A stretch of DNA of 64,000 bases, from contig CATQJL010000316.1 of the NCBI GenBank assembly GCA_958299035.1, positions 51,021,937 through 51,085,936 on the forward strand. Direction: 5' to 3'. Position numbers and translations under genes: made by a program. Under the pieces are notes generated by a model. That model was not told the origin of the DNA. It ran no database searches and saw nothing but the letters and a program-made list of their open reading frames with translations. Shown here one piece after another: positions 51,160 through 64,000 of the stretch (position 1 is its first letter; each line of letters opens with the position of its first letter). The DNA is from Cylicocyclus nassatus (lineage: Eukaryota; Nematoda; Chromadorea; Rhabditida; Strongylidae).

Positions 51160-54100
51160 CTACTGTAATAAGTGTTTTGCAAATTAGATGTGATATTTTT
51201 AATCAAAAGGGCAGATAACCTCTACGTGCATAGCTTCCGAGGAAGTGGGCTTGATTTTTCGAGTTTCTTGACCTTGAGCTCGATTCGAGGTTTAACTAAT
51301 TAATTGATAATCTTGAATTGATCGAAAACTTCGCCTACAGGTTTCTGGAAACTTTATGTGAATCCGTTATTTTGCATCAAAGGGTCTCAGTAGAGTTATA
51401 AGTGAGAAAGATATTGCTTGACCACGCAGGCTTGCAAAACCGCCTGCACTTTTCGCCCATCTGCCAAAGAACTTGCCTGCATATTTTTGTATATACGTCC
51501 GAGTCTCTTTGAATAGCGCTATTCGAAAAGTTTAATTCTGGTTCTTATTTGTACCTTTTATGGAAATATAAGCTTACAAGTCACATTCTCATGAGATCTT
51601 CCTCAAATTTGAAGAACGCGTGTTTTTGTTGATCTGAAATCCTATCACGAGCGCATGCGTAATATCGATGATCGCATATCACTTAAGTTGCGCGAAAAAG
51701 GTCCGCAACAGACTAGCAAACACTGGTTCACTGATTCCCTGAAACTGTTTTGCGCAGTTGCCTCTTAACTCTTGGTTTTATTCGGCACTAGCGTCTTGGA
51801 CTTGTCAACACATCAACACACATAAGGAATCCAGCAGACTTCTAGTGATTTACCGAAGAGTGTTCTGTTTTCAGCAAAGGACTGACACAAACATCGGAAT
51901 TTTGCCGTGCTGCACCCGCCAGTGAGAATCTAAGGGTATGATAGTTTTTCGGTACAGATTAATCCATGTGCTTCTAGATTCTGAAGCACACTCGTCTTTT
52001 CGTTTCGATGTAGTCATGTGCAATGACACGTAATAAGAACCTACGGACTGGAGTGTTGGAGGCGGACGCGACGCGCGGCTAAAATGCAGCACGACTTGTT
52101 CATCGGCGATTTGTATTGGGACAAGAACTGCGCGGCGCATCGAGTGCTCAGTGGCGGTAGGACGGTCTAGACCGCAGGTTCCACTGACTTAGCAGAACAA
52201 CTGGTAAAAATATAAATGATTTATCACAAAATATGACAAACCACAAGAAAAAGCTAATATGCAAATACAGAGAATAGGAGTAGTACAGAAGAGCTAACAC
52301 AGAAGAGTGAATAGAGGAACGGTTGAGGATCTATTGAGGAACGAACCAGACATCTTAGAACCGAAACACGAGATATGGTGATTCGTACATCTCATAGGTT
52401 GGGTTCAAGGCTAATAGTGTGACAAAAAATCTAGGCCGGGCGCCTGGAGGCTACAGCTCCGCAGTAACGCTTAGTCGGTGTAGTTGACAAATCACTTATA
52501 GGTAGCGCCTGGATACGTACTTCTGCTCGTTTGTTTTGCAGACTGCGCAGTTTGATGTTATGCAGTCCCATTTTTACACTCACTGCGTACCAAGCGCTAG
52601 TTCTAATTTGGAGTTGACAACTTCAACAAGCAGCGATTTCTGCAGGCTTGAATTGTGCACGCGTATATCTATCGCACCACCCTGTATGTGCATGCACGTA
52701 TGTTCCAATTAAAAAACTGCATCCCAGAATTAATTGGGACCACTTCAAACTCATAAGTTTCGAATCGGAACGGGTGTCAAATTCTACTTTCTTTCATCAG
52801 TCGATATCGAGTTCGTAGATTGAAAACTTTGAGCCACGCGGCTGGATATTTGTCAGGAGGGGGGGGCATGCTGATTACGAATATATAGTGGGTGAGAGAA
52901 TTTAGATGTGCGAAAGGGAAAGGGAAACGTTGTGCAGAAGTAGGAGATGGCGCTATGTGTACAAGTTCCCAGATGACCAGGAAAAATGAGTGAACGCCGC
53001 CTCTCTCCATCTTTATAAAATGTCTAAGTGTGTGTAAATAGACCGTTTTTTTTTGTATGCGGCGCTATGGTGCATCGATTGAGCTAAGACTTTCTACGTA
53101 AATCTTTTCGACACCGGGAATTGTCTTAAGCTAAGTCAAATCGCCAGTACCAACCATTATATCATCATACATTCATACTAGCACTATAACGTTCGCTCGT
53201 GACAGCTAAGAACTAATAAACTCGCTTTTTTTTTGTCGCAGTTATGCGGGTCTGACCCACAACAGCATTAGCAGGAGTTTTCTTCACGTCCGTTAATGGT
53301 GATCCATGACCTAGCAGATGCGAGCTGTTAATTATATGTAGTTGGTTGTTCTCAAACTCATCTCTCCTTTTTACATTTAATGAGACAATGAGAGTGTAAA
53401 CATTTGCTTAGCTCTGACAAAGGCGAATAGTCGAATTGTGGCAGAATAGAAATGGAGATCTCTGTGTTGGAGGTCTTTTGGTCATGAGAGCTGTCCTTTT
53501 TTTTCTCCTTAGAAATGTGGCAAAGATCAATTCAGCGTTTTTGCTCAAGTTTCAGTCTTACTTGTTCCAAAATCGCAACTTGTCGAGCGCAAGATGTAAA
53601 CAAGCTTTTTCCGAAGCTATTCTTGATTTTGGATGAGTTCAGAAACGTTGCTTAAATTGGAGAATTGGGCCGTATGCCAAACTTTAACCGGCCGTCGGGA
53701 TGTGGCGAAGGCGTTGCTCGGAAGACTTCTGGGCCCGTAGTAAACCCCAGAAATATGTCGCGATGTAAAGAAACCGAGAACACGACGTGTCCGACTGAAG
53801 GACGTGCTGCTCACGACCATGTTATGGTCGCCGCAAAACATGCGACCGCACGCGCGATCGAACTACTCGGTGGTCGTTGACGGCGCGCACTGCCACTGCG
53901 CTATTAATTCTCCTCGAATCAGAAAAAATTAAAGCTAAAACCAGCGAAGCAAAGATGCGGCAGGCAGAACACGTGCTTACTGCTTGAGAGCAAATCCATA
54001 AGCAAGCCTTATGTGTGTTGACCTTTATGTTAGTTGTAAACGTATACACAGCCTCCCCGAGCCACTATCAAAGCGCGGTACTGGGGGCAGCTCTACAAGA

Positions 54101-54830
54101 GGTGCGCATAGCGCAGTGCTAGTGTTGGGTGGCGCTGAGCTAAGGGCGGCGGGTACGAGTGACATGTGGGCCACTCTTTTGCAACTTGCTGGCTAGTTAG
54201 TTTTTATGTAATGAAACAAAATCTGTAACTCTTGGTAGTGGGGAGTCATTGCAGAACATAAATTACTGACAATATACGAGAAATTTAGAATATTGTAAAA
54301 CTATTACTACTTTGGTTGGTGCAAATATGAGCAATTTCATTAGCCATAACGCCAAACGGTTCCCTTCACCAAATCATGAGGGAAACGCTGGACGCACAGC
54401 CAATGAACAGCATTTCAGTGTATAAACATTATAGAAGGTGCTCAAATAAAAGAAGTAAGAGACTAAGACATGCAGAAGGAGAAATTTGGTGCACAAATGA
54501 GTTGCGATGTGAGAATCACAAGAAAATAGTTCAAACACGATAAGACACCAGAAAGTAGAATTCTGGAGTAAATCATAATCAAAATAAATTCACCTTTTTT
54601 CGATTACAAGAAATATAGCAGTAGAAATGCTAAGAAAACGGAATAAGACGTTCGGCGCGTTACATTTGGTCGCTTATCAGCTGTTGATATCGATTGCATT
54701 CGGCGTGCGTTGAACCTATTGCTGTGTGCCTACGGTCCTTGCACAAGGTCGCGAGCTCGGCGTACTCGACCCCTAGTCACTTGCGCCTTCCTGCGTCTCC
54801 ACGCTAGGCCCACTATTTCTATTTCTCTGC
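51160..54830. other. Gene-free stretch
   Basis: No splice-consistent coding chain, RNA gene or complete element recognised. 52845-52890 carries the Helitron-family words GGGGGGGCATGCTGATTACG as a relic. Several open frames of 60-90 codons on both strands lack any motif. Confidence 0.4.
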
Positions 54831-54837
54831 CCCTTAA

Positions 54838-54906
54838 GTGACGACGTTCACGACGTGCTCGTCCTCTGCGCGCGAGGACGAGCACGTCCTGCAGTCACGA
54901 CGTCGT
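54838..54906. repeat. GC-rich hairpin upstream of the Penelope-like element
   Basis: CGACGT, CACGACGTGCTCGTCCTC and GCGCGC are mirrored by GAGGACGAGCACGTC and ACGTCG. It lies about 75 bp before the endonuclease frame, in a GC-rich patch unlike the AT-rich element body. Confidence 0.7.
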
Positions 54907-54980
54907 GCGATTTCGCCGCGCGGCTGTGATAAGAGATAGGCCCGCGACGGAACGCGGCCGAAACGACACGTGCTGGGTAC

Positions 54981-57914
54981 GTGCGATGTTTCGAACGTCG
55001 CGACCCTCATGACGGGGGGATTACTACGGGCCCTGGAGCGCGTTGCGATGCTCAATTACATAAGTTCGAGATGAAACAACAAACATGCACTGTTCATATA
55101 AAGCTGTTCGACAAAGGTTTTGACTTAGTAAATGATAATGCAGGCGCAAAATGTAGTTCAAAATGCATTATATGCCAAAAATTTCTTGACAATAATAACT
55201 ATTTATACTCCCATACCACAAATTTACGGATTAAAACATATAAAACCACTACAGCTACTTGCACGTCTAAAAATGTTATATACTGCATAACATGTTCAGA
55301 CTGTGGATTTCAATATGTTGGCATTACTACTAGAAAACTTAGTATTAGAATAAAAGAACATTTAAGGGGTATAAAAAATAAAAACGATAATAAACTATTG
55401 TATAAACACTTCAAAACAGGGACTTGTAATAGTGAAAATTTAAAAGTTAACTTACTAGATAATGCACCTGAAAACGCTGACACTACTATTCTAAGAAATA
55501 AGGAACTATTTTGGATCAAATTGATGACACCATATCCCTTTGGTTTCAACGATAATATGAAAGGCTATGGCAATCTAAGCACCATTAGTAATCCACTTTT
55601 CCATAAAGCCAACCATCCCTTTTTCAATCTCAAAATAACCAAGTTGAGAAATAATCGCGGAATTAAGAAAAATTCTAGAGCAAAATACAAGACTAACTCA
55701 CAGTTTATAACCACCGAAGTGCAAAACTTCATAGTTAGCAATCCCTCCTTCTATCAATTATATAAATTTATAAAAAGTAAAATAAACATTACATTTCCAC
55801 ACTCATAAACATTATTACGCTTAATAATACTCAACTTAAGCTCCCAAGTGAGTTTAAATATGCACTTTGTAGTATACTTTGTTACTACTATTTCGATAAG
55901 CCACAGCCTGCAACCGTTAAAACCAATTATTTGAACATTAAGTTTCCATTTTATAACTCTATGCTTGATAAATTTAACGTCAATAGAATAATAAATAACA
56001 AGACAGTAAAAAACATAATAACCCTCAGAAGCACCAAGCAATATCTACCCGTTAGATTAATATACCAGTACCCCAAACAATCTTCTAGCTATTTATATAA
56101 TTATAACAAATTTTTAATGTCTCTTGATCGTCTGAACAGTACCAGTTTACCGTGCATATGTGCACGTTACAGTCGTTTTATAGACCCAAGTCACAAGCAT
56201 ATAGTTACAGGTAATATAGAACTATTCAGAGATAGTCCTATATATGATGTTCTTCTCAAAGGTACCAAGTTTCGTTTTCCGTCCCAACATTCATTTATTC
56301 AGATTAGAAAATTTTGGATGAATTTGTTCGAAACAATTGCCGTTAAACATAAAAATAGACACTCTCTTTCCTCCAGTATCTCAAACATTTTATACAGCAC
56401 GTTATGTAGACGTTTCTTTAGTAATAATAACAGACTTATATATTACAATCGTAAACCAAATAATTATAAACTTCCTATCCATGAAATTAAAAAAGTCCAA
56501 AAATTCTTCATATTCTGCCCATTAGATAAGGCCAGCTCAAATTACGGTATAATTTGTAAGCGTTTTTACTTAACCGTCCTCATGCGAGAAATGGGAATAG
56601 AAGATACCAGCAATTTTCGGTCAACCATTTACAACTATATTCCTGATACCGACCTTAACAATATAATAACTAAACATTTAAACTTTGTACGCAATTTGAA
56701 TTTAAAACCTATAAACAATCCTACTGTTCCTAATATTTATTGGTTACCTAAACTGCATAAAACACCAGTTAAATTTAAGTTTATAACAGGAGCCTCAAAT
56801 AGTAGTATAAAACCCTTATCTGAAGAAATTATGCATATATTTACATTTTTTAAAAAACATTTTAGGAACTACGTAAAAATAGTTCGACTTCATAAGAATA
56901 GTCTTGAAACATATTGGTCTATCAATGATATAAACATTTCCCACCAATTGCAAACTATAACTGATCAAAAGCTACAGCTTTTCTCAGCAGATTTTACTAA
57001 CATGTTTACTAATATTCCCCATTCTGTCATTCTACACAATCTTACTGAAGTAATGAAAATTTGCTTCAAAAATAGTAATAGTAGATACATAACATGCAGT
57101 GACAGAACTGTTTACTATTCCAATACTGCTACTGATAAAACTGGACAAAGAAGCTATAAAATAGAAGATATCATTTATCTCCTAGAATATTTGCTTGATA
57201 ATAGTTATAGCAAAATAGGACAAAACATTTTCAAACAAAAGATAGGCGTGCCACAAGGTGGCAATGCTAGCCCTGTCTTGGCAGATTTAACACTCTCTTA
57301 CCTAGAATACGTATACGGCTCTAAACATGGCTCTAAATATGGCTCGTATACGGCCCCATCCTGGCACTGATATTTTGTTCAAACCTTTCAGATATATGGA
57401 TGACCTACTGATTATTCATAACCAAAAGGAAAACCGCATTCTGAATTTACTAGATAAAACATATAATAATATTTTGGAGCTGGAAAGCACACACTTAAAC
57501 AGTAGTAATTGTAACTTTCTTGACATGAAAATTATGATCAAAAATAACAGAATATACACAGAACAGTATAACAAAACTGATTACTTTGATTTTGCTGTAA
57601 ATAAATATACTCATGGAAACTCTAATGTTAGTATTAAAATTAAAATAGCTATTATATACGGCGAGATCCTAAGAATCTTCAGAACTTGCACAAGTTTCAA
57701 TAGCTTTGAACAAAGATTATTGCTTCTGATGAATAAACTTTATGCACTTGATTATAGTGCTGATATTATTGAAAATGCATTTATAAAATGTCTCACTTTC
57801 AATAAATGTATTTTCCATAAGTATCCGGAACTTCATTCATTTAAAAACTCTAAACATCTTATAAAGTGCGTAATTCAAAAACTTGATTTTTATGTCTCAG
57901 ATCGTGGATCATAA
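54981..57914 (+). pseudogene. Penelope-like retroelement with N-terminal GIY-YIG endonuclease (Naiad type), frameshifted
   Basis: Three frames in sequence. Frame 1 (54981-55808, 275 residues) is a GIY-YIG endonuclease: VIYCITCSDCGFQYVGITTR, IRIKEHL, then the catalytic-Glu region RNKELFWIKL and PFGFNDNMKGYGNLS, with Cys/His residues typical of Penelope endonucleases. Frame 2 (55931-57370, 479 residues) has a CIC motif near residue 73, NIYWLPKLHKTPVKFKFI, the FSADFTNMFTNIP block and IGVPQGGNASPVLADL of reverse transcriptase. Frame 3 (57327-57914) carries the catalytic RYMDDLLII and the rest. Endonuclease before polymerase, linked by a CxC segment, is the permuted layout of Naiad elements; canonical Penelope elements have it after. 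Breaks: one frame change at about 55800 and another at about 57330-57370, beside an imperfect short direct repeat (GGCTCTAAA units). This copy cannot make the full protein. Confidence 0.9.
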
Positions 57915-58844
57915 TTATTTTGCTCTACCCGAATGGTATATAAACCTTGAGGTATAAATACAGCAACACCCAAGGCCAAACCATTAGTCTTCCATTCAAG
58001 CCACTCTTCCCTACTGAAGAGCCTCGGGAGTGGTCTACTCTTCTTGATACCTGTATAGGGGTAGAGGCGAAACAGGCCATACTGTATATTATCAATGCTA
58101 ACATTCTTCTATTATCATCTTGTTAATTTCCTCTCAAAAACCAATTCATACGAATTTGTGCAAGTGTCAACTTCTAAGTACATCGATCAGCATGAGGTAC
58201 TATCTGTCCCACTACCGAGATCAGGCCAAATCGCTGCTTTGAAGTTGCGTGCTCGCACTAGAGATTTGCCCTGCATACACGCAATATCGGAAAAAGCAAA
58301 GGTCGTGGCAAGAAAAGCATGTTTAACACGTTTCGGACCGCGAAATCGCGCGCGGCGAAAAAGAGTGCACTGACCTTATTTCGTAGGCTGCGTGCTACAT
58401 CTGTAATCAGTGTCGGATAAGTTCCTTACACAAAGTTCTGAGTGAATTTGAAGTGTTTAAATTTTGTTGCTTGAGAAGGACTGCTGTGCTTTTCTGGAAA
58501 ATAGGAAGAAGAACTCAGTTTCTGATAGAATCCAAAGTATCTATGTTGTAAACGGTACATATCAGTACTGGAACTACGGTTATTCTCTTTGATATCGGAG
58601 CAAAAAAAGTTGCGACGTCACACGCGTCTTCGCGTTGCCGCGCTTCGTTGCAACTGTTGTTCGATTTGTGCTCATATTCTCCTAAACAAATGTCGCCGGC
58701 ACAACTCTAAAGAGACATTTGAATAGTAGAAGCTTAGGCTTTTGACTCGATAGCCTTGGACGAAAAGAAAACTTGTAAACGTCAAAAAGATCCTTCAAAG
58801 CAGCGTGCTGCATCATGTGCAGCACCGGTCCGAAACGTGTTAAT

Positions 58845-59285
58845 CGTGGCCTAATTAGATGCGATGTACACCTTTAGGGCATAAAGTGCTGATTCCAAAT
58901 CTGCAATCCTTATCTGCAGAACTATGGACGAGGAGTTGTGAGCGCTTATTGGAGCAAAACATTGAACGTGCAACTAGGACAGAAATAGCCGTACCTTTTT
59001 CAACTCTCAATGGAGCAGTGACAATTATCAGAGTACTTTATTTAAAAAATATTCCGAAATAAAAAATATACCACACTTGGTTGCATTATTTGAAGGCTAG
59101 TAAGGTTGTAGCAACTCATTTTATCCAAATTGCGCATTCAACTGTTGGCTCAAAAACGCTCATAACTTCTCGTACATACAGTTCTGCAGATAATAAAGGC
59201 AGATTTGGAATCGGCGTTTTATGCCCTTTGATATGGTATGGATCTCATTTAGAAAGGGCCGCTTTTACCACAGAAGCTTTCCTTG
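58845..59285. mobile_element. TNA-flanked MITE (CAAGG family), copy 7
   Basis: The right end AGCTTTCCTTG precedes TGA as in copies 2 and 4. The interior shares GCATAAAGTGCTGATTCCAA and TCTGCAGAAC with copy 6 and their inverted partners on the right arm. The left end is not clear. Confidence 0.6.
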
Positions 59286-60479
59286 TGAGAAAAGAGCAGA
59301 AAGGTCCTAGCACGATTTCCTAAAGCAAGACATAGACGTGAAGCACAATCATGGCGTTGCGGATGCGTATCACTCTAACTTTGGCCTAGTGCAGTTTGGA
59401 AAAGACTGTACCATGGGTGTATGCCAGGATGAACGATAGCTGGAAATAAGCATATTGTACTCGTGCGGTTGTCAATATGCCGCGCCTAAAGTCTTATTTT
59501 TTGAAGCGATATGTTCTTCACTGGATTGAAACTGGTGTCGAACAGTAAGAATAAGGCGGTACAGAGCTTCCAGCATTTTTTCCAAAACTTTAAATTCATC
59601 ATAACGTAAATCTAAAATCTAGGAAATATTTGACCTACGCAACGCATATGGCTGGCACATTCTTTCGTTCATGTTGGCTGCCCCCTACCATCAATCATAT
59701 TGCCCTTTTTCTTCGCTACACTCGGGACGTAGCGCCACCATCGTAGACTCATGGCTTGAGCAGTGGGACATTACAGTGAACAGACAGCAGCATACAGAAC
59801 GAACATAATCATGGTTCATCTATGAAGTTCAAAAAGGTGTGGCTTTATGTTTTTGTTACTTTAACAGATTGGTGGAAGTTCATGGTTGTTGGACAGGCCC
59901 AATGTATAGTAGTATAATAACGCGGAACCTCAACAATTTGCTGTAGTTCTCGTGAAGAATTTCCGCGGTCGAAACACATCACGGAAAGATTTGTTGAAAA
60001 TGATAAGAATGATGCTAAAACAATTTTATCTAATCCACACCAAAGCTTTTGTTTACCCACCCGTTACTTGTTAAAATCAACTCCCAATTGATAGAATGCA
60101 CAATGGCTAATTGTAGCTTCGTTCTCGTGGTTGTAGGAAGAAGAAAAAGTGCGATGCTGGCCATTATCATCATAATTGCGCTCACACAACCCTGGAAAAC
60201 AAACATTTATTGACACATTACAAGCTGATTTCCTTTGAAGGTTAATCCTTCAACAACGTATGAGTTCGAAAATTACAGGAAAGGAAGTAATGTGGTCGAT
60301 CATTAACTTAATATCGTTTTCATAAGACGAGATAACCAACATTGTGCCGATATTGTCAGCACTTCTCACAATCTTATCAGTTCCTCACTTAGACTCTTAT
60401 CCAGCCTTGAGGTCATGAGCTTGCGACCCGAGTGATATCTTTGCAATGAAATGCTAAGTTATTTTGCTCCGCCTATTAA
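59286..60479. other. Gene-free stretch
   Basis: A minus-strand hydrophobic frame near 60117-60191 (IMMIMASIALFLLPTTT) follows a TTTTCCAG acceptor and might be an exon of a membrane protein. No partner exons were found. Nothing else is supported. Confidence 0.3.
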
Positions 60480-60580
60480 GAGCAGCATTCTACCACTGCT
60501 CGAAGGGTATGCTGACTGTCTCAATAAAGCTTATGCAAGCTAATGTGTTCTGTGTAGACACAATAGGAGCCACCAAGCTT
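60480..60580 (+). repeat. Diverged LTR relic
   Basis: CAGCATTCTACCACTG, AATAAAGCTTATG and TGTGTTCTG in this order match the minus strand of the LTR at 13738/15205. Followed at 60602-60644 by a perfect small hairpin (TAAGTCTAAGGTGTATTG and its complement). No second LTR nearby. Confidence 0.55.
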
Positions 60581-61480
60581 CGATACCGATAAGCTTTACC
60601 ATAAGTCTAAGGTGTATTGATTTAGCCAATACACCTTAGACTTACCATACAAGTGGTAAGCCATCATTTCATATTTTGGCCAAACAAGACCGATACGATA
60701 GTGCTTTGCTTTCAAGAGAAGCATAAAAGCCAGCCAAGTGTGACCCGGGACCTAAACCGTGCTTTGATTCCAGAAACAGACAAAATATCAACCTAGCTTA
60801 ATCTTGGGACCAACTCCCCCAAAAACGCTTCGCTCCAGCAGCCAGGGTCCGGCAGAGATCGTCTGGAAGCGGCTGGACTTCGTTTTTGAATGAAAAATCA
60901 AAGGGGATATCGTTTTTGTGGAGTCGTGGCCGAGCACCAAGGATAAGTGCCTTTTAGTCAAACGCAAGCCTGTCGCACAGGTTTTCACACTATTGAGATG
61001 CTCTATCGTGTATGGCGAAAAGTGCGCGCGATTTGAAAGCGAGGCCAATAAACAAATTGCTTGTTTGCAGCGACACAGAATCATTTGACACAAAATTGAG
61101 CCGTATATATAGAAAACTAGCCGGGGGTCCCGGTCTCACTCGGGACTCCATTAGCTGAGAAGAAGTTACTTGTACTTACGCTTTTGAGCTTCTTCTACCA
61201 TGCGCAAAAAGTGCTTGGAAACGAATTCCGCATCTACCCCGACATTGAGATTAAAATGAGCTTTACCACCCCCTGACTAAGTGATTATGGCAAAATGATT
61301 GGTTAGAGCATTTTAAGCCTCATTTTTTCAGATGTAAGTAAACAAATCAATAAATAGAAAGATTTGTTTAAAAACATACTTATTAACAGACAAACACACT
61401 TTGAATTTCATATATAAATTATTTGCTGAAGATTTATGAAAAAATATCTGAAAAATTGTCTGGAGCATATATTTCCGTCA

Positions 61481-61773
61481 TCTTATATATAAAGCTGAAT
61501 GTCTGTCTGTATGTATGTCTGTATGTCTGTCTGTACGTATGTGCGGAATAGAAATTTTTACTTCTGAACCGATTTGGACCAAACTTGGCACACATATACT
61601 TCGGGGCAGGGAGCGTGTCATAGGCTACTTTTCGTTATCGATCGATATCGATTTTATCGATTTTTTGCAAAATTTGAGCTACAGGGCTGGGAGTTGGCAC
61701 AGGGGGGTAATCGAGCATGCTGATTACAAATATATTATTGACAGGCCCGGGCGGAGCCGGGTTTGCCAACTAG
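61481..61773 (+). mobile_element. Non-autonomous Helitron, copy 2
   Basis: Starts TCTTATATATAAAGCTGAAT after an A, carries TGTCTGTCTGTATG repeats, shares GACCAAACTTGGCACACATA and ATCGATCGATATCGATTTTA with the copy at 20302, and ends in hairpin CCCGGGCGGAGCCGGG, 8 nt, CTAG before a T. 293 bp. Both termini and the A/T insertion site are intact. Confidence 0.88.
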
Positions 61774-64000
61774 TTTCACATAAAAACCGGATTTCTTCAG
61801 CATGCACGGATGCCATGATCAAGAAGCTATCGCTCCCTGTCAGCCTTTTTTTGCCCTCTTTTTTTCGAAAATCGCCTTGTTAGAATCGTGCCCCTGCGTC
61901 AATTTTTCTGCGTCCCCTCCCTTTGAACTTTCATTCTCCAGGTTTTTCATCTTGATGATTTCTTTCATTCTTCTCTCTTTTTCTTCTTCTTTCTTCTATT
62001 CGTGATCTATCTTGATCTGCTCTGTGACCATGTAGGGGCTTTAAAGCAAAATTCTGTGATTTCGTAGTTTTTCTTTGAGATTTGGCTTCAAATCACGAAA
62101 CTTTCGGCTCGCAGCAGGTAAATGGTTTTGTCAAGTGATTATGCGGGGTCCACCAACAGTCGGAGGTGGGGGAGGGGGGGGGAGGATAGAGCAAGGGTCA
62201 AAGGGAACTTTGTAAAATTTTCGAAAATCAGAGGCACTTCGTTTGAAAAAAGCCTAGAAACGGACTCGTGCTTGGCCCTGCCAGCAGCACCACATTTTGG
62301 TCTAGTTTAGCCTTAGGAGGATCAAAGTCCTTAGGAACTGTTTCGCTCCCAGCAGCAGCATAAAGGTCAGTCAATTCTGAATTTGGGACCAAGCTGCCTA
62401 ATACCAGTGATTCGTACACAGGCAACACAGTAGGTTATTGCTAAACTAGAGATACAAGATATCTCAAGACCAGTCGCAGCTCACATAGCAACCAAATTTG
62501 CTGCGCACTGGAAAGTAACCGCAATCAGAATGTCTCTCCTTTTTTATAGAGAGAGAATTCAAGACAAATCTACTTGCAATTTTGCTAGGGGAGATTCGCT
62601 ACATAAATGACTTTGTGTTTAATCTAGAATGCGATGTGGAGCTTTACCAAAAATGCCTTGATAATCTACATATTCTCACTTCGTGTCTTTAACAACTAAA
62701 AAATGCAATATTTCTGCTATAATTAACAGTTGATGATTTGAAGGAATTGTACGTGAGACAATGCGACACACAAAGGAAGTGGTGCATTAGGTGCAAATAC
62801 TAGATAAAAAGAGTAGATTTTATGACATCCTTCTTACCCACAGTTATTATCTTCTACTGTTGAAAATCAGATGTATACGCGCAATTACATGAAAAGAGAC
62901 GCGCAAATTCGCCCCCTTTGCCTGTAAAAGAATGCAAAAAAACTTCCAAAACCTCGCCAGTGCTCAATGTCGAACCTGCAAGCAACAAAAATGACAGAAT
63001 TTTGCGTCACAACAAAACGACGAAAATATGAACCTGAATTTTCTAGACGAGAAGAGCGTCAAAAATTTCTTATTCTAAAGATTGTACTCGTGAAGCTCGT
63101 ATAAGCGCCGCTCAGAGTGGAAATATAACAGCAAAGCTTTCACAAGACAGCTTGGCACCCTTGCAGACCACACTTGAGAAGCCACAGGCAAAACGCTCAG
63201 TGACCTCTGCTTTCGCTGTTACATCACTTTAAAACGTTAAGAAGATCGATAAGCTTAAAGTAAATTCACAGCAAGTGCTCTCCATCTCCAAGTCTCTCCC
63301 ATTTCTCTTCGCTCCACCTCATCAACCGCTCTTCTCACCTGCCATATTTCCAACGACGACCACCTCACCTCTCAAGCCGCCAAGAAAACAACAAGGATCC
63401 AGTCTTTACTCAACTACCTTCTTATCGACCTCAAGTGCTGTACCCCGATAAGTAACATAGATATTTGCTAGTATGCTTTCTTTCATTCCCGTTTGTTTTT
63501 ACCCTTTTTGCTGGCTAAAATGTGCCTAGTTAGTTGCCACATCTTCTCACTTGTATCAGCTTCCCTTGAGTTTGACGCCTACGAGCCACTAAGAAAACAT
63601 TTCGCGACATGTCCACCGTTTTCATAGTTTTATTAGGTTAGAAACTAAGTTTTGCAACTCACTATATAATATCTTGCTCTCGTTCAATATGAAGCACTCA
63701 ACGGAAGCTACAGGGATAGCTGCTGTTCCGCCAAATTATGATGTCGCAGTAGGGATTCGGTGGGTATATGGTATGAAGGGAAAAATTCTAAATCATTACG
63801 ATTTGGCTGAAACTTAGCATAGGGGCGTTCTCCGACATGCTGATCACGAATAACATACTGAATTTGCATGGTAAGCGCTTTTTTGTAAGATTACTATTAG
63901 TAGTTATGATATGAGTTATAGTTAGTTAGTTATGATTTAACGGTAGAGTTCTGACCCTAAACCATAGAAAAGACTTTGATTTAATAAACGAGTTTGATAT
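61774..64000. other. Gene-free stretch at the right edge
   Basis: No coding chain recognised. 63720-63870 has Helitron-family words (GACATGCTGATCACGAATAA). 62152-62185 is a G-rich run. Short open frames on both strands show no motif. Confidence 0.4.

Overview
This window is nuclear DNA from a nematode. The evidence is a cuticle collagen gene with the nematode N-terminal domain and a DAAYCPCPP tail, a patched-related (ptr) gene, many short introns with TTTCAG-type acceptors, and an AT-rich genome crowded with small inverted-repeat transposons. The gene set and bloated introns fit a clade V (strongylid-like) worm, but that placement is inference. I rebuilt the gene models by hand from splice sites and reading-frame phase.

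Layout, left to right. 210-4006 (+) is the 3' part of a ptr gene (sterol-sensing/RND-like membrane protein). It converges on a complete four-exon cuticle collagen gene at 4194-5265 (-). From 5.3 to 18.6 kb there are no host genes, only mobile elements: a mariner-type foldback, three TTAA-flanked (piggyBac-like) elements, a TNA-flanked MITE, an 8-bp-TSD hAT-like element, TTCGAA-rich arrays, and a complete LTR-to-LTR retrotransposon (13738-16679) that encodes only a gag-like coiled-coil protein and has two other elements nested in its right LTR. 18623-25469 (-) is SRP72, the signal recognition particle TPR subunit, with about 17 exons; its introns hold a hAT-like element with a Helitron nested inside it.

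28874-37922 (+) is INCENP (ICP-1 in C. elegans), the scaffold of the chromosomal passenger complex. I resolve twenty exons through the IN-box; the final exon is not resolved. Its introns carry at least four MITEs of one family, a 1.1-kb foldback hAT-like element and a perfect palindrome that copies one exon. From 38.4 to 46 kb there is the tail of an unknown minus-strand gene, a complete 93-residue two-exon membrane protein gene (42257-42600), one isolated exon, and two ~1-kb mariner-type foldbacks. 47432-49750 (+) resembles nucleoporin Nup160 but lacks the C-terminal third and has breaks in frame continuity, so it may be decaying. 54981-57914 (+) is a broken Penelope-like retroelement whose GIY-YIG endonuclease lies upstream of the reverse transcriptase (Naiad-type permuted order). 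The rest is repeat relics, including a terminal-to-terminal Helitron at 61481-61773.

The host genes are unrelated housekeeping and cuticle functions with no operon-like clustering. The most noteworthy content is the mobile-element archaeology and a few odd splice and palindrome structures.
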